This document shows positions 1-11,607 of a stretch of 64,000 nt of DNA, one piece after another. The stretch spans positions 4,306,936 through 4,370,935 of the forward strand of contig CM041200.1 of assembly GCA_023078555.1 (NCBI GenBank), in the 5' to 3' direction. This DNA comes from Ulva prolifera (taxonomy: Eukaryota > Chlorophyta > Ulvophyceae > Ulvales > Ulvaceae). A program made the position numbers and the translations under genes. How positions within the stretch are numbered: the first letter of the stretch is position 1; every line of letters starts with the position of its first letter. The notes under the pieces are model-generated. The model was not told the origin of the DNA and did not search any database. It saw nothing but the letters and a program-made list of their open reading frames with translations.

Positions 1-744
1 GTGGCCAATGCTGGTGTATCTGACCTGTTGCAGAGCGCTTGCATGTGTGGCACCCTCCCTCGAAGGACAGGGTACATATACACCCCCGGATCAAACTGGT
101 TTGTGCCGCATGCCGTCCACACACGCGCAACGAGATCCGATCTAGCTGGCGTCCTCGGTGCATGCTGCACACGTGCAGGCATATTTCAGTGCACATGTGA
201 TGTGAAAGGCAACTGCAGCATCGTGGAGACTTGTCTTGTGCTGCTTGTGCTAGCCTCAGGGTACGCCCTGCCTGGTCGGGTTTTCCCCATCGCATTGCAG
301 CAGCACACACATCAATGGCGTGACAGAGCATCAGCAACCATTTGGACGACGCACTTAATTATAAGACCACGGCACCAGCGTCTCCACCCTTGGGGCAGAC
401 ACATCACAGGCACATGCGCCATGCATCTGTTTTCAGCCCTGGTCAGTCCCAGCAAGCTGAGAAGGACCGTGCACATCGCCGAGAACACATCGGGCCGGAC
501 TCCACACCCCGCCGGCGACGCAGGCATTCCCAGCAGCACCACCTCCATAATCCTGGGCACCCAGAGGCTCCGCGGCACCCCTATACGCCAGCGCCGCGAC
601 ATCCAACTGGTTCCGGCAGTCATCCGGCCGGACGCACAGATCATGCGTCCCACTGGCACATTCTCATCTGCAAGGACGATTCCAGGCGTAATACGAACGC
701 GGCAGTTGCTCGCCGCCTTGTTCACACCCGCTGGGCCGCCCCGA

Positions 745-1010
745 ATGCATGGCACACCGGCCCAGCAACGCAGCCGGCTCACGTGGAGGTCGTGGGTTCG
801 ATTCTGCGTGCGCTTTGGGGAATCGAAACGGCCGTACGTGACCACCTCGCTTAGCACAGAAGGATGCCCTGTGAGTTGCGTGCGGTCATCTGAGGGGGGT
901 TTCCAGGTGGTTTACCCCTTCGGCATATGTGGTCCTGTTAACTCGGAGTTGCCAATGCCCAATAGGATACGGCTCAGTAAATTCAGGTTTACTCTACTTT
1001 GCTTTACGTG
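745..1010 (+). repeat. SINE-like dispersed repeat, copy A
   Basis: The segment from about 790 to 1010 is closely repeated on the opposite strand at about 24675-24890, and in shortened form at 44643-44812. Its head has RNA polymerase III-like boxes: TGGCACACCGG at 750-760 resembles an A box and GGTTCGATTC at 795-804 is a good B box. The tail ends in a TTTACTTTA-like simple repeat. This arrangement (tRNA-like head, unrelated body, simple tail) is typical of tRNA-derived SINEs. The long open frames across 1-1065 and 312-857 are by-products of this repeat. Confidence 0.75.
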
Positions 1011-1060
1011 TGCCATGGCAACAAGGTCTGCACGCAGCACAGACCCACGCGCTGAAATGC

Positions 1061-3574
1061 CGTGACTGCCAGCACAATCCTCAACTGCACACTAGCGACA
1101 GGCGCTCAGCGTGCCGCCAGTGGCTCTCCACACAAGCTGCCTGCCGGCCATTGTCACCACAGCGATGCCCCTCGCCCCCACCAGCCCATGCCGGTGCGTG
1201 TCACAGCCCACCCTGTGACTGCACGCGCATCAGTCACTCGAGAGGTGCGATGCATGACGCGACATGACCGTTGTTGAACCGTCCTGGACGCTGCCGCAGC
1301 ATAACGAGGGTGCTGTATCGGCCTAGGGCAGACGTCACATGCGGCTGAATGATGCCACAGCAAACGTCCCAGCCGCCACACGAGTCCGTGACGAGCAGGC
1401 CTCCCGTGGCAACACCCCGGGTGCCACCAGCGCCTCGCGAGGGGTTCAGTCGAGCCCCGCGCGAAGCTGGGCATTGTCTAAGCTGGGAATTGACGTCTGC
1501 CGCCCCTCCATGTGCCATACTGCATGCGTGTGACGGGGCCACGCCGCGGCCGTGCAGCACTCTCGCGGCAGCTCATGCCTGCCCGCCCCTCCCTCCAGGG
1601 CGGCGTCTGTGATACATCACGCAGCCGCTGCCTGAGATGTCTTCCCGATGCATGCACAGGAGAAGGAACACCTCAAGACTGTGCAACAGTCAGTCTCTGC
1701 TGTAACGGCGGCGTGTGGTGTCCCTGACCGGGCAGCCCTGCACATGTGATAGAGCACATGTATGGGCGTGGACTGCCTAACGGGTCTGCCTTTCGAGGCA
1801 AGTGCTGAGGAGGCTTCCAAGTGAGCATGCCTTGCTTACCTTGGCTGGCTTCAAGCTCTGCTGTCAGCATGCGACTATCAATCTGGTTGGTCACAATTGT
1901 TCAGGGACCTGTGTGGGTCGCGCTCTGTGATGCAGTTCATTGCGGTCAGGCTTTTAGCACGCGGTCGTCAGTCTGGTTGGTCACAACTGTTCAGGGACCT
2001 GTGTGGGTTGCACGATCCCTTGTGATGCAGATCACTATGGTCATGCCATTCATGTTCTGTACAGGCCAGGTGAGCGCTTCCGCCGGTGTCGCAAGAGTGC
2101 ATACCTCACTTCGGAGTCGCGTTCAGGCTTAATTGCATGAGGCGGGCAGGCGAGTAGTGGTCGATGCAGTGGCCGGGAATTCAAGCAAATGTATGGCGGC
2201 GGTACCACGTGTCCAGCGGCAGCCAGTCTGAGCTCCTCGTCTCGGGCGACACACTCCAGCCCAGAAAGCATGACAAAGCGACGCTGAAACGCTGTGCCTC
2301 TCGAGTTGACGTGCTGGTCGATTCTGTTAGGTGTCTTGCGCCACCAGGTTCGCTGATGTGTACATGCAGTACCAACCAGCTGCTGCACGTGCCCAGCATT
2401 ACATCTATCTTGTGACCACCAGGGCACCAGCGCCTTCAAGGGGTACTCTAGTGATCCTAAATCACCAGGGTAGCACCTTTACAGAGCTCGGACCGTTGCA
2501 TGGCAGAGCACTGAAGCATTCTACCAGCCAGTGCAGCCAACTGTAGAGATCTGAAAATTAAAACGATGCCGTTCAATCAGCCCAAACAACGACCATCACA
2601 CTGTAGCGCTCCCAGATCACCAGCTCATCTGCAGGACATGATGTCGGAGCACGCAGCATGACGCAAGCAATGCACTTGACATTCAGAACATCTGCGAAAT
2701 TGCCAAGTCACAAGTGAACGTGAGGTGATGCTGTGCGGGTACTGCAAGCGCAGGCAGCAGTGTGGCTCAAGCGTGACCGTGCTTGCTCGCCACCTACGCC
2801 ACACTATGCTGTGATATCCCATCTCCTGAATACTCAACCGCACGCGCATGCAGTATGTCACATAACCCCAATTGCAGATGTCATCCTCGAGTTATTGTAC
2901 TTGCACAGGTACGTCATCATCGCCTCGTTGGTGAAGGTTTGTGCAAGGCAAGGCCGGGCATGTGCCTCGCAAAAGTAGTGTAGCCCAGCCATCGCCACGG
3001 AATCTGGGTGTAGATTTATAGTTTAGCTTTTACTGTCAAGGTACCCGGGGAAAGTTCAGCCAGGAGCTCTCGAGGAACCGAAATGAAGGTATGCCCAACA
3101 CTCAGCTTCGCGAGAAACAGTTTTATTGTACCCCATTGGCATTTGCCATCAGCTGCTTCACATTCATTACACATTCAAGTAATCCCAAGCGTGCTTTCTG
3201 TGTATTGTCAGAATCTTGTCAACCTCACTGCGTTATCTGAGCCGACTGAACTGCTTCAGTTCGCGACAAATGGTGCACCTGCATGAGAGACAATAGGTCT
3301 GGGCTTTATAAGCCATAGTCTGGCTTGCCTGTTTGTTTTGCCACTCGCCTGGTCTGCGCCATCCGTGGTCCCGGTGATCGCAGTTCTCGGCAGCCAGGGT
3401 GACACGGAAACATAACTTTCAGTCCAATAGATAGCTGTACATCTGCGTGTCGTTGCTTGTTATTGCGTTTGGCATCCTTTCGAAGATCAGGCTTGTGTGC
3501 CCGTGCTGCGCTCGATACCCCGTGAGTCACTTGCCCGCGAGATAGCTTCGACATTCACACGTCTCTTATCATGA
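1061..3574. other. Gene-poor stretch, no supported gene
   Basis: Only short, mutually overlapping open frames occur here, with no recognisable domain and no consistent splice chain. The one clear structure is a tandem duplication near 1879-2035. Confidence 0.5.
1879..2050. repeat. Imperfect tandem duplication, period about 90 bp
   Basis: The block beginning TCTGGTTGGTCACAA at about 1882 recurs at about 1972, followed in both copies by the same TTCAGGGACCTGTGTGGG string and a GTGATGCAG string. Substitutions and a small insertion separate the copies, so the duplication is not recent. No coding role is apparent. Confidence 0.8.
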
Positions 3575-3589
3575 GATAATTTGCAGGGA

Positions 3590-4171
3590 ATGAAACGATG
3601 CAAGGATACCCGCACGCGGCCTCCGGAGGAACTGGTGCAATGCACAATTTGCAGGCAGTGTCTGCCAGGGGACCGCTTTTACCCTCGCCATTTATCTTGC
3701 ATCGCATGTCAGATATCTGTGAATGCGCTTCAACGATTTGGATCTGGGGCAGATCGGACCCGAGCGAAGACGGCCTACACTCGTATGTGTGAATTGTATT
3801 TTCCTGACCTCGAGGCAGATGTGCCCCACATAAGGGATCGCATACAAGCAGAAGCTGCAAGCCTGCTGGCAGATGACGATGCACAGAGCAGTACCCCAAC
3901 CAAGCGGCGCAGGGCTGAATGCAGCGAGTCTAATGTGAGTCAGCAATGGCAAGGCAATGGTCCTGCTGCATATTGCACACCAGGGCGCCTGCCTGGTAGC
4001 CACATGCGGCGTGGGACTGACAGCACTTCTTCTGGGTCATCCCCTCGACTCAATGAGATGTTACGACGACCAAAAACTCGCACCTGGGAGCTGGACAAGC
4101 TTGCGACACTGTGTTGGCACATGCTGCTGGAAGAAAATGGAGCTGATCCTGCGACCGGCCAATTCAACTAA
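3590..4171 (+). CDS. Small protein with an N-terminal Cys-rich (zinc-ribbon-like) motif
   Basis: The open frame from ATG 3590 to the stop at 4171 gives 193 residues. Near residues 15-45 it has a CxxCxxC group and, after a FYPRHLS segment, a CxxC group. This spacing resembles zinc ribbons of the C..C...FY...C..C type, found for example near HNH-type nucleases and in some viral and phage proteins. The middle is acidic and followed by a basic KRRR patch; the C-terminus has a WELDKLATLCWHMLLEENG helix. An acceptor-like TTTGCAG immediately precedes the ATG, so an upstream exon is possible. Family and function are not recognised. The gene sits in AT-richer DNA than the main genes. Confidence 0.45.
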   Translation: MKRCKDTRTRPPEELVQCTICRQCLPGDRFYPRHLSCIACQISVNALQRFGSGADRTRAKTAYTRMCELYFPDLEADVPHIRDRIQAEAASLLADDDAQSSTPTKRRRAECSESNVSQQWQGNGPAAYCTPGRLPGSHMRRGTDSTSSGSSPRLNEMLRRPKTRTWELDKLATLCWHMLLEENGADPATGQFN

Positions 4172-5507
4172 AACAAGATGCATTGGCAAGTGCGCACATG
4201 GTACGATCTTCGTTGCCCGTTTGACTCCATTCTTGTGAGGCATCATGGGATGGCGACTCCCTGTTGGACTTGAAGATGGTTGCTTGCATCGGATTTGGTT
4301 GTGGAAGAAGCATCAGCGGAGGCCTGACACTGCAGTGGCTACGCGTGTTGGAAGCAGCTGATATCCCACACCATGTTGCTTGAAGCTGGACTCCAGCGCC
4401 TGAGTCACCAAACTCCTGTTCTATGTCATGCAACATGGTGACTATGAAGAATTGTCACAGCTGTACACAGTTAAAGCAATAACATGCAGGCGTGTCATGG
4501 AGTTTTGATCCAAGATTTGTGCAACATCTCGGTAACAATTTGTGCCAGCGGCTGGGCTTGTTCGCATTGACTTGCCATGATTAGCTGCGTATGTGCTGTC
4601 CCCAAAATCTGGACTGGGTCGTATGTTCCCCAGGAAGCCTGGTGCGCTAAACGCAAAGTGGCATTGCCTACTTGGAGCAGATATCTGTAGCACAGAATCG
4701 TCACGCCACAAGCAACGAGCTGCAACTACAGTTGAGGTGAGATGGAAAGGTCTCAGGAAAGATTATCATTCTGGAGATGGGTCATACAAGGATTTATAAT
4801 ATTTGGGTTGGATCACAGGAGCTGGAAAATTGGTGTTTCAGCACAGCCAAAAAGTGACTGTCCTTTTTTGACAGTGTGATTGGATAGCACTTCGGTGGAC
4901 CAGACATCAGCAGTGCACGCTGTGCGCTGATCTGCTTCTGGATAAGCATGAGCAATGCTTCCATGTGTGACGTGTTCTGGGCGTGACAAAAGTTTGTGGA
5001 GGTGCTGCGGGAGGATTGCCATGCTGCGCGTCGGAGTGCTGATTCGCTGCCATGCAATGCGTGTACACGCGTCAGGCTGGGAATTCTCACACACTGTGAA
5101 ATCGTCCCTAAGCTTCGAAGGCAGGGTTATCTCCTGTACCTCCAATTTGTTACGAATCGCATTGCGGGTAGCGGTGCATGTTTCTTGCGAAGCGAGTCCG
5201 GCAGTGTGATCTGCGACAACTGTTTCCGAAAAGTAGATTTCACGACACAATTGCCGACGCAGCCATCTGTCATCTGAATTATGTTACAATAGCAATTCTT
5301 ATAAGTAAGCACCCTCCCAGATGAATCTGGCATGGGGCTGACGTACGAGAGGGCTTGATGCATCCTGCATGTCCCTGGCCCCGCGGCACATGTACCTGCA
5401 AGGCTCAAGACGGGGGGATAGTCTATGACCAAAATTCTGCCTAGACGTCACTGGCTGCACGTCCTGCGAGCCATCGAAGGGCCAGTTTCGTGTGCGTGAG
5501 ACGAGGC
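4172..5507. other. Intergenic, with one unassigned minus-strand open frame
   Basis: No domain was recognised. The minus-strand open frame 5250-4813 (145 codons) has a fairly protein-like composition, but I found no splice partners and no family. The region is AT-richer than the flanking gene on its right. Confidence 0.35.
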
Positions 5508-8500
5508 ATGGACTTTGGCACGTACTGGCCGTCGTGGCCAGACCGAACAAGCTCTACTCTCGTGCTTGTTGATACAAGCTCGACCACAGTTGATGATCTG
5601 TTTCAGCTGCTCTTTGGATCGAGCTCTGCTTTCCAGGTGCACCTCCGGCCAAACCACCTGCAACCGGCAGTCTGCCACGTACTTTGTCACACCGTGACAT
5701 CGGTCTATCGAACCACTGTAGCAGACAGCGTTGTTCTTGTGCATTTTCTGTGTACGTGTATGCTCCGTGCTGCTCTGTTCGTGTGGGCTGACGAAGCAGC
5801 CTTCGGCATCCAGGCGCGCGCCCGCGAGACCCGAGGATTCACGAACTACAGCGAATCAGAATGGGTGACGGCAACGGAGGAGCTGCCATGTCTACCAGGA
5901 GGGTTTTCGTGGACCTGCCCGGCTCCAACCAACAGCGCGAGCCTCACTGGCACAGACTTCCAGTCCAGGATGCGCAAGGCACGTTCGACACTCCCCTGAC
6001 CTCTGCACACACACACGTGCACCTAGCTTTCTCCCCACCACATGCCACCCTCCTGCAGGTCTGCTTTCAGTCCGGCCGCAGCCTGCGCACTGAGGAGCTG
6101 CACCGCTGCGTGCTTGCCGCGCCCGGCCAGCAGTACGTCGTCGACTGCACAGTTGCCGTCACTGCCCCGTTTGGTGACCGCTTCCGCACCGTGTGCCGCT
6201 ACAGTGTCGCCGCCGTCACCGACAGCACCGCGCAGCTCCGCATCGACTACTCCATGACCTACGCCAAGCCGATCCCCGGCTGGGGCCGCGCGATGCTCGA
6301 GCCCGCCGCCGAGTCCGGCCTCGCGAAGAACTTCGCACAGTTCATCGCGGTCCTCTCGCAGTTCATCGACCTCGCCGACGCTGCCGCCCCCGTCACCCCC
6401 CTGCACATCACCCCCCCATCAACACCCGCCGCAACCCCGGCGGAACCCGCAGCGGCGGCAGCCCCGCCCCCGCAGCCGGCCGTGCCGCGCGTGTCGCACG
6501 TGACTGCCATCCTCACCGCAGCCGGCTCGCAGCGCCGCATCCGCACCGTGCGCACGATGTTTGTCGACGACCACGTCGTCGACCTCTTCCTCCCGGTCGC
6601 CGAGGTGCTGCTGATGAGCGCCGGCATCTCAAACTCGGGCGACGTCGCAGTGCGGGGCGCCGCCGCGCTCCTCTCCACAGCCTCCGTGCTGCTGCTGCTG
6701 CAGCTGCTGCTCAACGTGTGGCACAGTGTCGGCGCGGCGTGCGAGGGCGCGCGCTCCGTGCTGGGCGCGCTGTGTGCGCAGGCGCACCGCGCCGTCGACC
6801 TGCCGCAGTCCGTCGCCGGTGTGTTTGTCGCAACCGTGGTGATCATGGCCGTGCGCTCGCTCCTCGGCGGCGCCGCAGCCCAGGCACGTCCTTCGCACCC
6901 TTCACACTGCGCCTGCTGCGCCTGCTGTGCCTGCTGCGCTGGGGCCCGTGTGTGCGATTTGATCATGCCTCGTGACTCATAGCCGCTACACGCATGCATG
7001 TCCCGGGTGGCAAACTGACAGTCGCGAGAGCTGCGGGCTCCCCGAGGGTGTGTGCGTGCGTTGCGGTGCCACATCTCAAATCACATCGCTGTGGGATCTC
7101 TCGCTGCGCTGCAGCGTGCACGCACACCTTTTGCTTCCTCACATCACGGACCCTGTATCGATGTTTGCCGGGCCTCATGCACACCAGTGCCGTTCACGAG
7201 GTGGTTGATTCCGTTGCCTAACACAATCGCCCGCGATCTCGAGTCGCGGGATGGCGTGCACGTCAGCGGCACGGCGGGGGTGTTGCGCTACCATGTGCTG
7301 CGCTGTGCTGTGCTGCAGATGTCACAGCACGGCCAGCGGGAGGCGCAGGAGCAGCGCACACCGCGGGTCGCGGCTACGCGTGAGCCCCCGGAGGGCGACG
7401 GCACGGCCGCAGGCGCCGCGATCAGTAGCCACGAGATCGCGGCCCCCGGCCACGAGGCGGGGGCCCGGCCGAACGTGCACATGCAGCGCCTCGGCGCCGT
7501 CGGGAACTTCCTCATCTTCCGGTGGGACCGCCTCGGCCCCGGCGGCGGCCGGCGGCGGGAGGGCAGCAGCCGCGCGCACGGCGCCGCTCCAAGGAGCGCA
7601 AATAACTCGGGGCGGGGGGCTTCACAGGAGGGCGCGGCTGCGGCTGCGGCGCAGCGGCCGAGGCAGGGCGACCCTCACGCGGGGGGGGCTCATGCGGGCG
7701 GCGCTGGAGGCTCACCCGGCGTGTCCGCCCGCACTCGGCTGCCATCGTTCCACCCTGCAGGTGCTGTTGCGGTGGGTGCCCATCGGCTGAACCTGTGCCT
7801 GGCTGAACCCTGCTTGCTAGTACAAAACCCACGCTCCATGTATCTCATGTGCACCGTGGCTCATGCCATGCGTTGCTGCTTGCCCCTTGCGCGCCCATGC
7901 TTAGATGGGGCCAGGCCGCAGTGACATTCGTACCGCCCGCCCGCCTGCGGCCGCTGTGCCACTCATGCAATCGCGTTCTTGGGTGCTCGCGCCAACTCCG
8001 CCACCCAGATCCCCGTCTGAGCATTTCAACACAGCCGTTCGTCCTCTAGTTGCTGTCAGAAGCTCAGCACCAAGTGTCCTGGCACTATATCGCTTGTGGC
8101 GGCCATGAGTTCAGCAGCGCAGTTGGCCGTACACTCCACAGCACAGCGCAGCACAGCGGCTATTGTACCACAGCCCCCATCACGGTACCATGTGCCGCAG
8201 TTTGAGGTGGTGTACGAGAACGAGCGCTGGCAGCCCTTCCGCGGCTGGGGCCACACGTGGCCGGGCCACTTCCTCCCCACCGATAACTTGCGGCGATGGA
8301 GTGACGGCAGCGGCGGCGCGGCCCCCCACGGCAGCACCCTCGCCGACGTCGCGCCCCCGCTGCCGTGCGGTCGCTCATGGTGGGCCCCCCGTCCCCTGCT
8401 GGCCGTACAGCCCTTGCTGCCTGTCCTTCTTTTTCTTTTTTTCGTCCCGCCGGCTACCGCGTGAGCGCTGCTGTGTTCCGCACTGTAGCTTGTCACCTGC

Positions 8501-9733
8501 CCGCATATGGTTGCAATCTGTCGGGTGCCCTCCCCCTGTCCCCCCACACCCACCTCACCCTGTCTGCACTCCGCGAATCCCCCTCCCCCACCCCACATCG
8601 GTGCCTTCGGCAGCGTAGCTTTCTACTTTGCATGCATGGGTGGCTGTACGCAAGCGTCCGTGTATTGCGCCGTGCCGAGCCGCGCCTGGTTGCTATGCCC
8701 ACGCGTGCTGCGGCTGAACACAGCAGGTCCATCGTACAGCTGTATAGAGTGGGCCAACATGCACGGATGCACCGGTAGCCACGCCGCATGTGCATGCAGG
8801 GTGGGGGACTGGCGCGTGGACACATCGGGAGTGAAGGCAGTCACCTGCGACCCGCACGGCTGGTTCTACTCGTTCAATTTCCAGTCCCTGCCATTCACAG
8901 GCCGCACGACCGGCCGCCACCCGATGCCGTGTGTTCGCCGGCGCCGGTGGCACCGCGCACACGTCCCGGCACCCTGGGCCCCCATCACCCCGGCTCTGGT
9001 TGCGGCGCTACAGCCGCCAGACCTGCCGACCCCGCACCGCACGCCCGCGCCGCCAGCCGCCGCAGCTGCGGCCCCGGGGGCGGAGGGGCTGACCCCAGCC
9101 ATGCCGGGCCGCGGGGCATCGCTACCCGCCGCACACAGCGCAAACGCTCTAGAGCTGCACTCTGCGCCAAAGCAGGTGCTGCGCCGTCCAGGCTCTGCGG
9201 CAGCCGCGGTGGGACAGAGGGCGGGTGCGGGGCTGCAGGATCCGGCAGAGGCCGCGTGGTGCTGTGCCAGCAGCGGCGCTCCCACCGCGAGCCCGTGTAC
9301 GCCGCGGTCACCCCCCGCGAAGCTGGACCTGCGGTCCGGGGGCTCCAGCGAGGAACTCACCAGCACTGGGGCCGGGGGCGGGGGCGGCAGCAGTGGCGGG
9401 CATCGGCACGTTCGCGACGCTGGCACACGGGGGGGAAAGCACAAGCGCACGTGCAGCACGCCGCACTTGTTTAGTTGCAGCGTGGCACTCGGCAGCCCCG
9501 ACGAGTGCGATGCACGACGGCGGCACTCACTCGGCGGGGACTCGCGCTCATGCGCGGGCGCGGCAGACCGCATAGGGGACGGCCCCTTGGGGCGCGCAGT
9601 GGCTTCGTTCCCGCTGGTCGCGTCGGAGGAGGTTTCAGTGGGGAGCGCTTCCGTGGCTGCAGCGCAGGGGGGTTGTGAAGCGATTGATGAACTATTGAGG
9701 TCGTGGAGTGAACGGTTCTATGGATCCGCGTGA
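5508..9733 (+). CDS. VASt-domain protein, probably spliced to a dysferlin (DysFN-DysFC) domain
   Basis: Exons read as 5508-5636, 5814-5978, 6059-6883, 7319-about 7771, about 8201-8379 and 8800-9733. All junctions fit in phase if the two donors at 5979 and 6884 are GC (AAG|GCACG and CAG|GCACG). The first three exons encode a VASt fold: TVDDLFQLLF, RGFTNYSESEW and YVVDCTVAV match the family's N-terminal, W-containing and central strands. A Pro/Ala linker and hydrophobic segments follow. VASt domains bind sterols or anionic lipids at membrane contacts. The later exons carry a dysferlin N part (FEVVYENERWQPF) and C part (GDWRV, CDPHGWFYSF, VRRRRWHRAH). The C-terminus is low-complexity. The start at 5508 and the junction near 7771-8201 are uncertain, and two adjacent genes remain possible. 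A GRAM domain was not found upstream. Confidence 0.65.
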
Positions 9734-10514
9734 GTGTGCGGCAGAGGCTTGTGTCGTGTTGGCAGGACGCAGCGTTGCTGTGGAGCCACTGTGTTGTCTG
9801 TCGGTAGGTGCTCCTTGCAGATACATGCGTGGGTGTTCATGGGTTCATGGATAGCTACATGCACGGGTGTGCTCGACCTGCGATGCATGTGAGATTGTGT
9901 TTAGGAGGCACCGCATACAAGTTGTTTCGCTTCAGGAATCTGTGTATGTTTCTGAAACCGTGGTGCACTTTTGTGTGTAGATGAGTCGAGCGTAGGAGGC
10001 TGAACGAAGGCCAGGCGTGCAGTTCTCGTGAAAGCCGTAAATGGCCCGTATTGGACATATTAACCAGCTTGTGAGTAACCAGTGCCTATGCAGAGCAGGC
10101 TTGTATGTGCACATTGCGTCATCCACTGATAGTTTCTGGTCTCGCATGCCCTGCAGTTACCATGCCCACACTTGTCCTGCATCTGCAGCATTTTTTGTCA
10201 TACGCACATGAAGGTATCGACTTCAGCGAATCGACCAAATCTTCCAGCCTTGAAATTCTGGGTGACCGCCCCCAAACAAACGCAAGGCAGGTCGCGGGAG
10301 CCACCCCAGCAAAGTGCTATAGGCCTGCAGTTGCTGTCATTGTAGCGCGTTATCCAACCTTTTAACCGCGATCTATATTACAGGCTGCATCATCACTATT
10401 GACTTGGAGATATGAGCAATATGGACAAGCTCTACTGTCACGACATTCCGTGGCCTTGACAAATATGTACAATTCCAAGGGACAGCTCGGTGGGGTTTTT
10501 GGAGCAGGATGGGT
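9734..10514. other. Intergenic, convergent 3' regions
   Basis: This lies between the 3' ends of the plus-strand VASt/dysferlin gene and the minus-strand SVIP-like gene. It is AT-richer, holds only short frames, and presumably contains both 3' untranslated regions. Confidence 0.5.
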
Positions 10515-10910
10515 CTAAGATTGCCAGTCAGCGATGGTGGTATCTGGTCTCTCATAGCTGACAGGTCTCTTGCTGGCCTTGTCTGCCTTCACTGCCGCTC
10601 GGCCCACGGCAGATTGCTCAAAATGCTGCTGGCGTGCTGCAGCAGCGTCTGCAGCTCGAGCTCTAGCTTCTCGGTCTTGCGCTGTATCATTTCTGTATGC
10701 CAAATCATGCTTTGCCGCTCTGGCGCACTTTTGTCAGGTTTCGCTGTCCGTGCCTGCGGACTTGTCGTCCCGAGACATGCAACACGTCGCGAAACCGACC
10801 GAAACGAAGTCTGCAGCTGCCTGAAATGGTGCATGCACTTGAAGTTGAGCATACCTGGGAATGATGGGTTGCTGGCGATCACCGCAGCACGAGCTCAAAC
10901 AAGCGCCCAT
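10515..10910 (-). CDS. Small VCP/p97-interacting protein (SVIP-like)
   Basis: Two exons, 10910-10855 and 10692-10515, join in phase across a 162-nt GT-AG intron to give 77 residues, the same length as human SVIP. The N-terminus MGACLSSCC has a Gly2 and nearby cysteines suited to myristoylation and palmitoylation. Residues 29-39 read R-ARAAD-AA-AA-R, an exact fit to the VIM consensus R-x5-A-A-x2-R that binds the p97/Cdc48 N domain. The remainder is a charged, probably helical segment ending in DWQS. SVIP inhibits ER-associated degradation and links p97 to membranes in animals; the same role here is inference. The chance of both signatures and the length coinciding seems small, but the protein is short. 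Confidence 0.7.
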
Positions 10911-11607
10911 CGTCACGATTGAATGCGACTTGGGTGACGACAAGCAGGTAAGCCTCGACAGCAAAACAGGCTATCCTGCTGGAATTTTCCACCTCTGCGT
11001 TGCTTGGCGTTGCAGTTCTTGTTTTGCTCAGACGGATGTATCAAACGTACACACGCAAAGCCTCGGCACAGCGGCTCTAGCGTGCGACGCATCAATGACG
11101 CAGTGGATGGTGTGATCCTTTCACGTCTTCCTGCAGCAGGTAATCATTGAATCCGCGTGCGGTGTCATCGCATGAGTGCTTGCCCCATCAATTCAGGTTG
11201 TTCGGGTGACAATTCTCTCGACACTGCAAAACACTAATGTGCGCTGCTGGAGGACGGATGAAACGGAGCATGCACGTGAACGAATAGTTTATGTGTACTC
11301 GCAAAGCAGCTAGCCTCCTCACTCTCGGGCGCATTTGCCAACGGCAAAACTTGCATTTTTTGTGCTCCCGGACTCCCCACCACGTAAAGCAGGCATTAAC
11401 AACAATAGCACATGCTGCCGCAACCCCAGCATCACCCAGCCTGGCAACACATGCAGCCACACGCTCCAGTAGATGTATCGACTCTGACGACCCGCAAGTG
11501 GCACACGATTCTTGCACCAACTCACATGTGCACAACTCTCGCCGCTGAGCACCGCAGCAGCTCATCGCACCACACACGCTTCCAAGATCGCGCTTGGACA
11601 TCAGGAA
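10911..11607. other. Intergenic: SVIP-like 5' region and GST kappa 3' region
   Basis: About 700 bp lie between two tandem minus-strand genes. It should contain the SVIP-like promoter and the upstream gene's 3' UTR. No TATA-like or other site could be assigned with confidence. Confidence 0.4.

Noticed and set aside
1..1065. 354-codon plus frame starting with GTG at the window edge
   Set aside because: It runs through the SINE copy, has no domain, and overlapping frames of similar length exist on both strands.
5865..5898. 34-nt GT-AG intron in the VASt gene
   Set aside because: It would leave the next exon in the wrong phase; the unspliced frame followed by the GC-AG intron 5979-6058 matches the VASt family instead.
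6193..6975. 260-codon Arg-rich plus frame
   Set aside because: It is an out-of-frame shadow of the VASt exon, with composition typical of GC-rich antiphase reading.
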